A stretch of DNA of 64,000 nt, taken from the NCBI GenBank assembly GCA_949361645.1, contig OX442418.1:2375771-2439770 (forward strand). The letters run 5' to 3'. The DNA is from Spongilla lacustris (taxonomy: Eukaryota > Porifera > Demospongiae > Spongillida > Spongillidae). The number at the start of each line of letters is the position of its first letter. The stretch's first letter is position 1. The position numbers and the translations under genes are program-made. Below, piece by piece: positions 1-11,178 of the stretch. The notes beneath the pieces are model-generated. The model had not been told where the DNA came from, searched no databases, and saw only the letters and a list, made by a program, of their open reading frames with translations.

Positions 1-119
1 TACACCATAAATCTGTGTCGTTTATGGATTTTTACTTTTCACGTAGTGGTGATGTAATCCATCCAATGCTGTGAAAATCTAGGTCTGGGTGCGAGACTAG
101 TGACGACGGTGGTCCCATT

Positions 120-530
120 TACACCCTGTACTAGTGTCTGCTGTGGGATCAAATCCATGGTCCCATTTACACACTGTAAGTGTATCTATTGTGGGGTCAA
201 ATCCATGGTCCCATTTACACACTGTACTTGAGTCTGTTTTAGGGTCAAATCTATGGTCCCATTTACACCCTAAACTTGTGTCTGTTGTGAGATCAAATCC
301 ATGCTCCCATTTACACCCTGTACTTGTGTCTGTTGTAGGGACTCAAATCCATGATCCCATTTACACCCTGTACTTGTGATCAAATCCATGGTCCCATTTA
401 CACCCTGTTCTTATGTCTGTTGTGGGGTCAAATACATGGTTCCATTTACACCCTGTACTTTTGTCTGTTGTGAGGTCAATTCATTGGTCCCATTTACACC
501 CTGTACTTTTGTCTGTTGTGGGGTCATACT
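120..530. repeat. 48-bp minisatellite, left arm
   Basis: About nine degenerate copies of a unit containing TCCCATTTACACCCTGTACT and TGTCTGTTGTGGGGTCAA. It is the reverse complement of the array at 2455-3240. Short open frames over it are repeat artefacts. Confidence 0.85.
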
Positions 531-2454
531 ACCAACAGGCCGGAGAGCTGCCAGCTGCCACATTACCAGGGTTGAATGGGGTCGTCACAAAGCTAGACCT
601 CAGCATGTGGAGTGGAACCTTGAACTGGAGCCGACCTCAAACACTGGGACCAGCCACAATGGCCTTCTATCCTAGCCCCACACAGCTCCTCACTGCAAAT
701 GCACGTGAAGCCACTACATGTACCTATGAAACCATTAACCCCCACACTACAAGAGGAATTACTGGTAGGGGAACCATCGTGGAGCTACCAGCTTGCATTG
801 GACAAATGGGGATGCCACCACTGGAGCAGCCTCCATTTGTAGAGTGTACATGCGTATACGTTTTTCTCTTCACACATTTTGTGCTGTACATGTGGATCTG
901 AACTACTGTAGACATGTACATGTACATGTTTTGTGCATTCTGGTGTGAAGCCATGCTGTTAGTGGTGAATATAGTTACTTGCCCTATCGGTACTGATTGT
1001 GGTGGGTCTGCACCCGTGGTTGGTGTATATAGACAACCAAGGCTTGCAGAGGGCGTTTTGCCTACATGTACTGAGAACTAGTAGCAAAACATATTAGTGC
1101 CATTTTGAATCAATGTCACATAAATTGCAAGCACAGTCACAGCTACAATGTGTCACGGTGAAGACGTCAGAATTCATGACCACACAGCACTGTCAGAGAT
1201 GTCACCAGACATTACCAGTGTAACCCAGTTTCACCTGTGCCCCACGGCCACTATACACTACCCGCGCACATACATTTTGGCAGAAACACCAGCCTAGGGC
1301 TAGGTATAACGTAGTTGATGAATCCATTAAATTTGTAGGGTCTATTAACTCCACTTGCATTGTGTGGTCATGAATTCTGATGTCTTCATCGTGCCACATT
1401 GTAGCTGTGACTGTGCATGCGTGACATTCAAAATGGTACTTCCATATTTTGCTACTCGCGTAAAGTAAGGCCTTACAGTATGTAGGCAAAACGCCCTCTG
1501 CAAGCCTTGGTTGTCTATATACACCAACCACGGGTGCAGACCCACCGCAATCAGTACCGATAGGGCAGGTAAGTATATTCACCACTAACAGCATGGCTTC
1601 ACACCAGATAAAATTTACTCTGTATACGTACATGTACATGCACAAAACATGTACATGTCTACAGTAGACCTAGTTCAGATCTACATGTACAACACAAAAT
1701 GTGTGAAGAGAAAAACGTAGGCATGTACACTCAGTGGTGGTATCCCCATTTGTCCAATGCGAGATGGTAGCTCCACGATGGTTCCGGTCCCCTACTAGTA
1801 AGTACTCTAGTAGTGTGGGGGTTAATGGTTTCATAGGTAGTGGCTTCATTTGCATTTGCAGTGAGGAGCTGTGTGGGGCTAGGATAGAGGGCCATTGTGG
1901 CTGGCCCCAGTATTTGGGGTCGGCTCCAGTTCAAGGTTCCACTCCACATAGCTTTGTGACGACCCCATTCAACCCTGGTAATGTGGCAGCTGGCAGCTCT
2001 CCGGCCTGTTGGTAGTACGATTACACCATATGTTAGAGGGGTTTTTAGGGGTGGGTGGGAGGGCTGGTCGTGTGGGGACTGAGAGTGCTATTGAGTAGGG
2101 GATGGCCTGGGCCTCTGATACAACTTGCAGTAGAGGAGGATAGGTAGTGGGAGATAGGGCCATGGGGGTGAATGGGGCATGTGTTAATCCAGTTCATGGC
2201 TCCCCTAATATAGTGGGGGGTGCCAATTCCTATCGCAGTGTGAGAGCTGCATTATTGTGGGGACCCCCAATGACCCTGTAGGATTTTTTAGCACCTGATT
2301 GCTCCCTTGCTGCCAGTCTGATAACTCCACCTGCAATTGCTCCATGCACTGGTGCTAACTGTCTGGACATGTAGTGTGGGGCTATTAAGTTAACTTGCAT
2401 TAATGGTTCTGTCCACTTGCAGTGAGGGAGTTGACCTGATTGGACCCTGGGCCA

Positions 2455-3240
2455 TTACAGGGTGTAAATGGGACCAATGCATTGACCCCACAACAGACAC
2501 ACATACATGTACATGTACAGAGTGTAAATAGGACCATGGATTTGATCCTAAAACAGACACAAGTACAGGGTGTAAATGGGACCATGGATTTGACCCACAA
2601 CAGACAGAAGTACAGGGTGTAAATAGGACCAATGAACTGACCCCACAACAGACAAAAGTACAGGGTGTAAATGGGACCAATGAATTGACCCCACAACAGA
2701 CAAAAGTACAGTGTGTAAATGGGATCATGGATTTGATCACAAGTACAGGGTGTACATCAGATCATTGACCCCACAACAGACAAAAGTACAGGGTGTAAAT
2801 GGGACCAATGAATTGACCCCACAACAGACAAAAGTACAGGGTGTAAATGGGACCAATGAATTGACCCCACAACAGACAAAAGTACAGGGTATAAATGGGA
2901 CCAATGAATTGACCCCACAACAGAAAAAGTACAGGGTGTAAATGGGACCAATGAATTTACCCCACAACAGACAAAAGTACATGCAGGGTGTAAATGGGAG
3001 CATGGATTTGATCTCACAACAGACACAGCTTTAGGGTGTAAATGGAACCATAGATTTGACCCTAAAACAGACTCAAGTACAGGGTGTAAATGGGATCATG
3101 CATTTGACCCGACAATAGATACACCTACAGTGTGTAAATGGGACTATGGATTTGACCCCAAAATACACACATACAGGATGTAAATGGGACCATGGATTTG
3201 ATCCCACAGCAGACACATATACAGGGTGTAAATGGGACCA
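2455..3240. repeat. 48-bp minisatellite, right arm
   Basis: Units start with GGGTGTAAATGGGACCAATG and contain GACCCCACAACAGACAAAAG. The period is 48 bp where best preserved (for example 2791 to 2839 to 2887). The copies at 2630-2990 are almost identical, suggesting recent homogenisation, while outer copies are more diverged. Confidence 0.9.
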
Positions 3241-3324
3241 CCATCGTCACTAGTCTCACACCCAGACCTAGATTTTCACAGCATCAGATGGATTACATCA
3301 CCACTACGTGAAAAGTAAAAATCC

Positions 3325-4165
3325 CTTAACGACACAGATGTATGGTGTACAGGTAACCCCTTGATGACACAGATGTATGGTGTGCAGAGGTAACCCCTTA
3401 ACGACACCGATGTACAGTGTACAGGTGACCCCTTAACAACACATACATAAGGTATACAGAGTTAACCCCTTAACGACACAGATGTATGGTGTACACTGTA
3501 CACTGTACAGGTGATACCATAACAACCCATACATGTACATAAGGTGTGCAGAGGTAACACCTTAACGACACAGGTGTATGGTGTACAGGTAACCCCTTGA
3601 TGACACAGATGTATGGAGTACAGGTGACCCCTTAACAACACATACATAAGGTATACAGAGTTAACCCCTTAACGACACAGATGTATGGTGTACACTGTAC
3701 ACTGTACAGGTAACAACCCATACATATACATAAGGTGTGCAGAGGTAACACCTTAACGACACAGATGTATGGTGTACAGGTAACCCCTTGATGAAACAGA
3801 TTAATGGGGTACACACAAGAGGTAACCCCTTAACAACACAGATGTATGGTGTTCAGGTAACCCCTTGATGACACAGATGTATGGTGTACAGGTGATACCT
3901 TAATAACACATACACAAAGTGTACAGAGGTAAAAACCCTTTAACGATACAGATGTATGGTGTACAGGTAACCCCTTGATGACACAGATGTATGGTGTACA
4001 GGTGATACTGTAATAACACATACACAAAGTGTACAGAGGTAAAAACCCTTTAACGATACAGATGTATGGTGTACAGGTAATCCCTTGATGACACAGATGT
4101 ATGGTATACAGAGTTAACCCCTTAACGACACAGATGTATGGTGTACACTGCAGAGGTGACCTTAA
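3325..4165. repeat. GATGTATGGTGTACAGGTAA minisatellite with 110-bp higher-order unit
   Basis: Basic units of about 35 bp (ACAGATGTATGGTGTACAGG plus a TAACCCCTTGATGAC or TGATACCTTAATAAC variant) are tandemly arranged. From 3841 to 4170 they form a higher-order period of 110 bp (GATGTATGG at 3841, 3951 and 4061). The first base pairs of the window match this array in reverse complement, so the upstream inverted repeat probably extends into a similar array on its missing left side. Confidence 0.8.
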
Positions 4166-4349
4166 ACTACATAAAAAGCATGCATCTCACAATATGGTTC
4201 CTTTGTCATGAACCATTATTGGTCTTGTTGTGAGTATACAGTGCGGCTGGGGTGCCGTACGTCTTGCCACACACCGAACTGGAAAATGGCCTGTCAATTT
4301 CAGATATTAGCGTATGCCTCGCGGCTTGTGCTTGGCTGGACCCTGGCTT

Positions 4350-5300
4350 CTTTTGTCAACGCTGGAATCTGTGTTCATCACCTGGAACAGCAGGCTGCTT
4401 GTGAGTGTTCTTTTTGTGCAGGGACAGGGCCTGGCTACTGGCATACTTGTTGCGACATACATGTACAGTGCATTGGTAGGCAAGGATTAGTTCAGACCTG
4501 GGTCTGCATTTCCTCCTGCCAGAAACAGTGTCAGCTATTACCTTCACCTTGCAATTCACTGTGAGTGTCATCTGCAGACTGTAAGTAAGTGAGGAAGGTC
4601 TTGGTTTGTCATTTTCTGCTACTGCATGGGATGAAGCATTACCGCATGGATATATAGGAAGAGTTGGCCTCTAAGCTTTGTGAAGGCTTTGGACAACACC
4701 TTGTCCCTTTTCTTGGGGTCACGACCGTATTCCCTCACCTTCTCGTACAGGTACAGTGACCGCATCAGGGACAATCCACTGGGGGTAATAACAGGTGGCA
4801 TCACTTGGCTCTGATAAGCCTCCTGTATGTCCTTTATGGCCACTCCAGCCCTCAGCATGCTCATCTCGGTGGGGTTTGTGTCCGATGGCAAGGTCTCCAT
4901 CCTCATGACACCAGGGTGGTCTTGATCAAACTCAAATGTGTGGTAGTGTCTTAGGCCAACCAGAGGACCAAACCACTGGCTCAAGAAGGCATTCCAGTCC
5001 TGGTACAGCTGTGACACACAAGTGACATCCTGGCCACACTGCCGGACACAGTCAGCTAGGTTCTGCTGTAAGTCCATTGGGATGTGTGGCTTCCCTTGAT
5101 TGAAATTGTGGGGGCTGCCAACTCCATTTGCAGCGAGAGGGATAGCAGTGTTTCCACTGGTATACCATTGTGGAGGCTGACCCCACTGGTTAGTTTGTGG
5201 CTCGTGTGTAGGGTCTGATATGGGTAGGTGGTTCCATAGGTAGTGCGGGTTGGTGGCGTCTGCTGCTGGTTATGCGGGGCTGCTGTCTGGACTTGCAATG
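4350..5300 (-). pseudogene. Decayed zinc-finger-like protein gene, minus strand
   Basis: An open frame at 4619-5077 (152 codons) has coding-like composition, with motifs such as DWNAFLSQWFGPLVGLRHYH and MPPVITPSGLSLMRSLYLYE, and stays open upstream of its first Met. Downstream, 4356-4571 encodes CTVHVCRNKYASSQALSLH followed by KKNTH, which reads as a C2H2 zinc finger with a disturbed Cys pair. The two pieces are about 50 bp apart and I could not join them with a clean GT-AG intron in phase. I do not recognise the family for the main domain. It is either a small gene whose splicing I cannot resolve or a transposon-derived relic. The sequence around 5080-5450 also resembles parts of the 1-3340 inverted repeat. 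Confidence 0.4.
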
Positions 5301-5667
5301 CAGTGAGGCATATGTGGGGGTGGGGCTGGTGTCCATCCGCAGCTGTGGGAATCAGGGTCTGGGTACGAGACTAGGGCTGCTGGCTCTTAGTCATTTAGGG
5401 GCTGCTCACTCCCTACAACCACCATCGTCAGTCGTCGTCAGTAGTATAACCACCGTCACTACCGTTCTCAATCTCCCCACCTCGCTCGAACTCGTCCGCC
5501 GATTGAAACTCTTGCGAGCGTGTTGTCTTCAGTGGACGTCGCCATATCTCCGTTATCTACATAGGAGATAACGAATAACAACTGTGACAGGGACGATACA
5601 TTAAATACTTACTCATCAGATCTAGCTAGCGCAGTATGGGTGTGGCTATAAGTTATCAAAGTCTCGG

Positions 5668-6118
5668 CCCACAGGAAGTAGTTGCATATTCATGTCTTTG
5701 ATGAATGGAAGCGGGCCTCGCACGTACAACGGCGCGATTCGAGCGGGAAACGTGTACCGACTTTGCGCCGCTGTATCTCCGTAACGGATGACATAAAAAT
5801 TAACGAACAGAACAAATCGATAGGTATAGGACCTCTCTACCTACAAACCGAATTTGAAGCGATTTCATTACTCCTACCTAAAGTTATGGCGGGTGTGAAC
5901 CCGGTGGGGTATCGAACATTGCAATACTGGCACGGAGCAAGTGCAAGACTCCAAAATGGATTTTAAAATAGAGAAATGGTGTAGTATGAAGTGTTGAAAA
6001 TAGGAAGTCGATAGCTTTTACCATTCAGAAGTTATAGCGATTCAAACATAAGGGAATTTTATAACATTTTATATATATATACGAAGGCTCATTTTGTCGT
6101 GAACTGTCCCATATATAT
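5668..6118. mobile_element. Half copy of the foldback family (single arm)
   Basis: It carries the shared inner motif (a CGCGATTCGAGCGGGAAA version), the conserved block around TCCGTAACGGATGACATAAA, the TGAACCCGGTGGGGTAT block, and ends at about 6118 with GTGAACTGTCCCATATAT. Only one arm is present, so this is a truncated or solo copy. Its inner end at about 5672 (GCATATTCATGT) matches the giant element at 11188-19893 more closely than the short ones. Confidence 0.7.
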
Positions 6119-6460
6119 ATATATATGTGCCCTACCATACATATTATCCTGGTGGCTGGCCATGGAGAGAGTACGCTATAAACATTCCGTGCTTTTCCTA
6201 CACACATCAATTAGCAAAGGTGCGCTGCATGGTCGTGGTTAAGTGGTCGCTCAGCATACATTTTTTTCATATTTCCTAGGCTATGCTGAACTGCTATTTA
6301 GAAGTACATGTAGATAAATTTAGATATACGGCTGCATGGGTGTAGAATTGCAGACTATAAGGCCGATAAATTGTTTAAATCGTGATATGACCACATGACC
6401 TGTAATTAATTATGGTCGTGGTTGAGTGGTTGCTCAACATACATCGCTACTATATAGCTA

Positions 6461-7292
6461 TATATGGGAAAGTTTACGAGAAAAGGGACCTAGCGTGTAT
6501 TATAAAAAAGTATAATAAAAATGCATTACGTTTGATTTGCTATACCTTCCGAACAGTTAATGCTATCAACTTCCTATTTTCAACACTTCATACTGCACCA
6601 TTTCTCTATGGTAAAATACATTTTGGAGTCTTGCACTTGCTCCGTGTCAGTATTGCAACGTTCGATACCCCACTGGGTTCAAACCCGCCATAACTTTCGG
6701 TAGGAGTAATCAATTCGCTTCAAATTCGGTTTATAGGTAGAGTGGTCCTATACCTATCGATTTGTTCTGTTCGTTAATTTTTATGCCATCCGTTACGGAG
6801 ATACAGTTGAACAAACTACGTGCACGTTTTCCCGCTTGATTCGCGCCAATGTTATAATCCCCGCCTCCCCATACATTGAGCGGAACGCAATTTGCCCAAA
6901 TCATTGGCGCGAATCGAGCGCGAAAATGGGCACATTGTTTGTTCAACTGTATCTCCGTAATGGATGGCATAAAAATCAACGAACAGAACAACTCGATAGG
7001 TATAGGACCTCTCTACCTATAAACCGAATTTGAAGCGAATTGATTACTCCTACCGAAAGTTATGGCGGGTTTGAACCCAGTGGGGTATCGAACGTTGCAA
7101 TACTGACACGGAGCAAGTGCAAGACTCCAAAATGTATTTTACCATAGAGAAATGGTGCAGTATGAAGTGTTGAAAATAGGAAGTTGATAGCGTTAACTGT
7201 TCGGAAGTTATAGCAAATCAAACGTAATGCATTTTTATTATACTTTTTTATAATACACGCTAGGTCCCTTTTCTCGTAAACTTTCCCATATA
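6461..7292. mobile_element. 0.83-kb foldback MITE, near-perfect inverted arms
   Basis: The arms (about 6461-6852 and 6902-7292) are reverse complements of each other with few differences. Termini read TATATGGGAAAGTTTACGAG. A spacer of about 50 bp at 6853-6901 is the only non-palindromic part. Weak reading frames appear on both arms but there is no recognisable transposase, so it is non-autonomous. The right end lies about 11 bp upstream of the TATA box of the hevein-domain gene. Confidence 0.85.
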
Positions 7293-7305
7293 TATGAAGT
7301 TGGTG

Positions 7306-7313
7306 TATAAAAG
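7306..7313 (+). promoter_or_regulatory. TATA box of the hevein-domain gene
   Basis: TATAAAAG lies about 62-69 bp upstream of the ATG at 7375, consistent with transcription starting near 7335-7345. It is the first sequence after the foldback element's terminus. Confidence 0.6.
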
Positions 7314-7374
7314 CACCCCTACCGCGAAGCATATTTCAGTTCAAAACCACTACCACTGAATACTGGAGTTGAAA

Positions 7375-8790
7375 ATGCTGAAGTTGTTGGCACTGTTCGC
7401 AGCTCTCGTTGCTTTGTGGAATGGCGTGGAAGCTAAACGTTTACCATCTCTGCATGTGCCAGCAGAACTAATGGGCGTGAGTCTGCTATAAAGAGTTACC
7501 ATTATCTATGACGGATTACTATAAACATGTTAAAATGGACAGCGCATGTGTATAATCATCTTAATACATTTGTATGCAGGAGCCTGGAAGATGTGGACCA
7601 CAATACGGCGGACAAAAGTGTCCAATTGGTTGCTGCTCAGAATTTAGTTGGTGCGGGTTAGGCGATGCTTGGTGTGGAAGTGAATGCCAAGCCTCGTACG
7701 GCCAATGCACATCGGTATGTAAAAGCAATCAATACGCGCATGCGTGCAGTTGTGTACATGTAGATAAATTTAGTTCTTCAGTCAATGACATGTATTTTGA
7801 CTGGTATACCCGCCTACCCAGACCAATGGAAGGTGCGGACCGAGATTCGGAACAAGATGTCCCGGTACCGCCTGCTGTTCCAAGTTTGAATGGTGTGGCT
7901 ACGGCGCTGCTTGGTGTGGAGCTGGCTGTAAAAGTCCCTACGGACTATGCACTGGGGTATGTTTATGAATAGACTAAATGTATATGCGTACAAGGTACTA
8001 TATACCGGTATACATGTATAGCTAAAAGTAGATATACTTATTTAAAAGAATTACAACTGATATTTCGCTGCTTTGCCCAACTAAATAGCTTATCCAAAGC
8101 GTTGCTAAACGGATGGAGGACAGCGATGGCCAGCGGGTACGTTAAATATGTGTACATGTGCATATATAATAAAAATGTTTATATTTGCATCAGTGTTGTT
8201 GCCGGTTTGCATATAATTACACCGAAAACGTTTATCAGTTTGGATACCGTACAGTATTTATGTATTGAGGGCATACCAGACACTGGTAAAATTTATATTT
8301 ATATTTCCCTGCATGTGTATATATAGTCCGTCATGCAGGAATAATATAATGTTCGGCGCCATTGTAGATGCGAGTTATCGGTTAATCCTATACATGTACT
8401 TACCACAGATTAATGATCATTTATTTTGACTTTTTAATCATCCACTTGATATACATGTATTTTAGTATTATGTTTTGTGTACACTGGTCATGCCTCGTGT
8501 TAGGCACACTTTTATGTGTGCTTGATTTGAAAAAGAAAAGTGCTTGATTTGATACACAACGTGACTGTTACGTGTACAGTAATTACGCACTAACCGCACA
8601 TTTTAATTTGATTGTGTATCGTTATACAATGTTAACTACACAGCTAGTGCCAGGTCAGTACCACCAGACTACGATCGAAGTGATGGAAGGAATTGAGGAG
8701 CTGAAGCCAGGTCAATATGAACAAAAGCTTACCAAAATAGCTGGAACACAGCCTGGTCAGTACTACCAACAAGATCCGTCGATGGATTGA
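7375..8790 (+). CDS. Secreted protein with two hevein-type chitin-binding domains and a PGQY-repeat tail (five exons)
   Basis: Predicted exons are 7375-7476, 7580-7714, 7822-7956, 8089-8136 and 8644-8790; all junctions are phase 0 with GT-AG borders, giving about 188 residues. Exon 1 encodes a signal peptide (MLKLLALFAALVALW, then NGVEA). Exons 2 and 3 are both exactly 135 nt and each encodes an eight-cysteine hevein/ChtBD1 module (RCGP...CCSEFSWCG...WCG...CQ...GQC and RCGP...CCSKFEWCG...WCG...C). This indicates duplication of a single symmetrical exon. Exon 4 supplies a KR dibasic pair. Exon 5 carries three PGQY motifs (VPGQYH, KPGQYE, QPGQYY) and ends in DPSMD. The hevein family binds chitin or GlcNAc polymers, so an extracellular matrix or innate lectin role is plausible. 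Exon 4 is the least certain. A polyadenylation signal AATAAA lies at 8829. Confidence 0.75.
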
Positions 8791-8828
8791 GGTATCCATA
8801 TGTCGATTTGTACATAAATACAAAAATT

Positions 8829-8834
8829 AATAAA
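8829..8834 (+). terminator. Polyadenylation signal of the hevein-domain gene
   Basis: Canonical AATAAA 39 bp after the stop codon, in AT-rich sequence. Confidence 0.55.
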
Positions 8835-8839
8835 TTGAA

Positions 8840-9390
8840 ATCAGTGTGTAATTTTTATAATGAGCATAATAATTCCGCACCAGTAAGCATTAACTAGCAG
8901 CGAATCTCTTAACTTATTTACCGGCGTGCATTTCTTATAAGTATTATAATATTATAGTGATGCACATGTGTGTATAGCATCGCATACCACTATTAACATT
9001 ATTATTCTCACTCTACTGGCATTTTAACTAATTATTTTATGTCTTCATGCATATTGTGTGCATTCAACTTATATCTTCCATTTTGCAGTGCTGAACCTAG
9101 GAATGGATAGAGCGCTCTGATTGGATGGACTGAGTAGTGGACTAATAGAAAACAAACTTTATAAATGCTGTATATGCTGACTTTAATTAAAACCACTGTC
9201 CTGGCATTAAATTTTTTGACTTCATCAACATCAACAATGATATAATTCAAAAGGTATCAATAAATATCAGCAACATGTACCTGTAATTCTGACAACCAAG
9301 GTGGAACTGGTACTGCTATATAAAAGTATATATATCGGGAGAAGAGGGGGGGGGGGGGGGAGGGGGGTGATGACTATCCCAGGGTTACGA
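8840..9390. other. AT-rich intergenic stretch
   Basis: No coding signal on either strand. It ends in a G-rich tract at about 9345-9368 just before the next foldback element. Confidence 0.5.
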
Positions 9391-11178
9391 TATATGGGAC
9401 AGTTCACGCGAAAATGATAACTCGCTTTTATATTTATAATGTTATAAAATTTCCATATGTTTGAATCGCTATAACTTCCCTACGGTTTAGGCTATCTACT
9501 TCGTATTTACAAAACTTCATACCACACCATTTCTCTATGGTAAAATACATTTTGGTGTCTCGCGCGTGCTCCGTACCAGTAGGGGAGGAGTGGGTTAGTT
9601 GAGCCACTTTTTAGGTTTAGGTTTATACTGCCTCTGAGGTTTGGTATTAAGCAGAGGTTAATACTCTGATGTAAAGGGGCATCACTTGGGTACATGTCGT
9701 AGGAATGTTAGAGACTGGGGATGTACGTGAGAATAGGGACATTATTAAAAATCAACAGGTGTCAAATGGCACAACTAACCCAGCCAAGTGGGTTAGTTGT
9801 GCCAGGTACATGGGTCAGTTCAGCCATATGCTGCCTTCAGCCAAAGTTAGTTGCATTGTACTATAATTGCTAACATAAGTAGGTCTAGGCCTTATGTTGT
9901 CAAATCATTGATAAAAGCAAATTCATACACTAATGCATGACACTTTTTCAATGAGAGCTCTTGAAATTGATCGGCAAGTGTTTTTAACGTTATTCAAAGC
10001 CATTTTTCTATTTAGAAATTAAAACAGAACACTTCTGAGATTGCTGCATAGCCAAATAAGCATAGCTCACTATTTCTATTACGTCAATCAATAAATCATT
10101 TTAATGCCATACAATTGCAGCTAAAGCATATGGCTCAACTAACCCCCTTTGCAAATGGCTCAACTAACCCCACTACTAACTTTTCCTGTAACTACCTAAG
10201 TTGTATAAAAAGGAAGCAAAGTATAGAATTCATTATAAACATAAATATAGCTGCATACATGTACTTTCAAACACCCAAGACTGAAACAAGAATATAGTCA
10301 TTGTGTAGAGATTATGAGGGCACAAACCGTAAAAACAGAATTTCACTTTGATCATCAAAATTCTTATTTTTGAATGTCATATTCTGATGAATACTAAAAC
10401 AAAATCCTAAAGTAGGACAAAAAGCTAGTTATAACACTTAATGCCAATATATGTTAACATAATTCAATTATGTTTCTTCATGGAGCTAAAACAGGGGGTG
10501 GCTCAACTAACCCAGTGGCTCAACTAACCCACTCCTCCCCTACTGCAACGTTTTATACCCCACCGGGTTCAAACCCGCCATAACTTTCTGTAGGAGTAAT
10601 CAAATCGCTTCAAATTCGGTTTGTAGGTAGAGCGGTCCTATACCTATCGATTTGTTCTGTTCGTTATATTTTATACCATTCGTTACGGAGATACATTTGA
10701 ACAAAGTATGTCCACTTTTCCCGCTCGATTCGCGCCAATGATTTTGGCAAACCGCGTCCCGCTCAATGTATGGGAGGCGGGGATGATAACATTGGCGCGT
10801 ATCAAGCGGGAAAAAGTGCACGTAGTTTGTTCAACTGTATCTCCGTAACGGATGGCATAAAAATGAACGAACAGTACAAATCGATAGGTATAGGACCACT
10901 CTACCTACAAACCGAATTTGAAGCGATTTGATTACTCCTACAGAAAGTTATGGCGGGTTTGAACCCGGTGGGGTATAAAATGTTACAGTACTGGTACGGA
11001 GCACGTGCAAGACACCAAAATGTATTTTACCATAGAGAAATGGTGTGGTATGAAGTGTTGTAAATACGAAGTAGATAGCCTAAACCGTTGGGAAGTTATA
11101 GCGATTCAAAGATAAGGAAATTTTATAACATTATAAATATAAAAGCGAGTTGTCATTTTCGCGTGAACTGTCCCATAT
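9391..11178. mobile_element. Foldback MITE of the same family, interrupted by a nested element
   Basis: Its outer ends read TATATGGGACAGTTCACGCG at 9391 and the reverse complement at 11155-11178. The left arm is split at 9581 by a 959-bp insertion; without it the element would be about 0.83 kb, the same length as the copy at 6461-7292. The spacer (about 10739-10787) is the reverse complement of the spacer in that copy, so the two elements differ by an inversion of the core relative to the arms. No transposase is encoded. Confidence 0.85.
9582..10540. mobile_element. Nested TA-flanked MITE with GGCTCAACTAACCC subterminal repeats
   Basis: A perfect 27-bp terminal inverted repeat beginning GGGGAGGAGTGGGTTAGTTG is found at 9582 and, reverse-complemented, ending at 10540. 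TA flanks both ends (9580-9581, 10541-10542), and the uninterrupted host sequence can be read from the other foldback arm near 10985-11000. The word GGCTCAACTAACCC or close variants recurs in both orientations near 9590, 9769, 9788, 10131, 10157, 10500 and 10517. It has no reading frame. TA duplication suggests mobilisation by a Tc1/mariner-type or similar transposase (inference). Confidence 0.85.

Larger units (their letters stand above)
1..3340. mobile_element. Large foldback-like inverted repeat with minisatellite arms, left edge truncated
   Basis: Bases 1-120 reappear reverse-complemented at about 3235-3340. The arrays at 120-530 and 2455-3240 are the same repeat in opposite orientation. 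The non-repetitive stretch 536-1185 is reverse-complemented at about 1365-2022, leaving a loop of about 180 bp (1186-1364). About 430 bp (2023-2450) of the right arm has no partner on the left, so one arm suffered a deletion or insertion. No transposase is visible. Long inverted repeats with internal tandem arrays are the hallmark of foldback (FB/Galileo-type) elements; family assignment is inference. The inverted repeat begins at base 1, so the true left end lies outside the window. Confidence 0.7.

Noticed and set aside
134..901. Overlapping frames in the first minisatellite (SVVGSNPWSHLHPV repeats)
   Set aside because: The same repeat reads open in several frames and both strands; no codon bias or conserved domain.
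3325..4165. CRISPR-like array
   Set aside because: Units are contiguous and of variable spacing with no unique spacers or Cas genes; it is a eukaryotic minisatellite.
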